From: Polymorphobacter megasporae
GTDB lineage: Bacteria > Pseudomonadota > Alphaproteobacteria > Sphingomonadales > Sphingomonadaceae
Reading direction: 5' to 3'
Length of the DNA: 64,000 nucleotides
NCBI RefSeq assembly: GCF_018982885.2
Contig: NZ_CP081849.1
Coordinates: 372,001-436,000 of the forward strand
Part shown: positions 63,925 through 64,000 of the stretch, in pieces
Layout of the letters: the number at the start of each line of letters is the position of its first letter
Position numbering within the stretch: position 1 is the first letter of the stretch
Notes under the pieces: model-generated
Seen by the model: only the letters and a program-made list of their open reading frames with translations
The model's database searches: none
Told to the model about the DNA's origin: nothing
Translations under genes and position numbers: made by a program

Positions 63925-64000
63925 TGTGCAGGCGCCGGGTTTGCGGCCGGGTCTGCCTCGCCTGCCGGCTTTGCCGCGCCCGCTGGCGGCACGAACTCAG
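63921..64000 (-). CDS. atpA: ATPase alpha subunit C-terminal end (partial)
   Basis: The frame entering from the window edge reads FVPPAGAAKPAGEADPAANP and ends APAQ before TGA, overlapping the atpG start by four bases. Only this Ala/Pro-rich tail is visible; identity is inferred from its position directly before atpG. Such tails occur on alpha subunits of alternative (N-type) ATPases. Confidence 0.5.
   Translation of the reverse strand, partial: EFVPPAGAAKPAGEADPAANPAPAQ

Noticed and set aside
1-64000. CRISPR array, tRNA or rRNA genes
   Set aside because: No regularly spaced direct repeats and no recognizable tRNA or rRNA sequence by eye.

Overview
The window looks like accessory chromosome from a GC-rich alphaproteobacterium, most likely a sphingomonad. 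The evidence is codon choice, the style of the secreted peptidases and L,D-transpeptidases, and the transposon families. This is a judgement from protein character, not a database match. No rRNA, tRNA or CRISPR array was seen.

Layout. (1) 1-1470 is debris: a truncated alpha/beta hydrolase fused to a decayed S10 peptidase, then an IS481-like scrap. (2) 1.7-9.6 kb holds an ACT-domain protein, a secreted M28 peptidase, a two-domain amidohydrolase, a YeiH-type exporter with a divergent LysR gene, and an unknown exported protein. (3) 9.6-18.4 kb is a mobile-element zone: two ~170 bp inverted-repeat elements, a 4.3 kb Tn3-family transposon with a toxin-antitoxin pair and a frameshifted transposase, a 5'-truncated IS110-family element, an intact IS3-family element and a TauD remnant. 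(4) 18.5-23.5 kb has a CHRD protein, an M1-like peptidase and membrane proteins. (5) 22.4-37 kb is dense in ion, pH and osmotic functions: two paralogous APC-like carriers, MntH, two MscS-type channels (one split by an IS5-family insertion), DUF2254, and a coupled DUF389-NhaP-SLC13/RCK operon. (6) 37.7-45.1 kb has exported proteins and an amino-acid decarboxylase-antiporter-MarC-outer-membrane-protein operon resembling an acid-resistance system. (7) 45.7-64 kb is a stress and redox block: a metal P1B-ATPase, a coupled flavoenzyme operon (FAD reductase, TrxR-like, Old Yellow Enzyme), BON and UspA proteins, two L,D-transpeptidases, a 1447-residue CheB-CheR-PAS-kinase-REC-REC-LuxR hybrid, oleate hydratase, and the end of an F-type (probably N-type) ATPase operon whose gamma gene carries an amber codon.

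Two patterns are not explained by single genes. One is a family of ~172 bp elements with ~20 bp inverted ends that sit at or just after the 3' ends of genes and in two cases provide the stop codon. The other is a shared motif, GTRRGTAGTWTCCG, found four times, each in an intergenic region upstream of genes in the 45-63 kb stress block. It is a candidate site for a common regulator, possibly the LuxR-type output domain of the hybrid kinase. Many genes are visibly broken (hydrolase, S10 peptidase, tnpA, IS110, TauD, mscS, DUF2254, atpG), so the region is both acquiring and losing genes.
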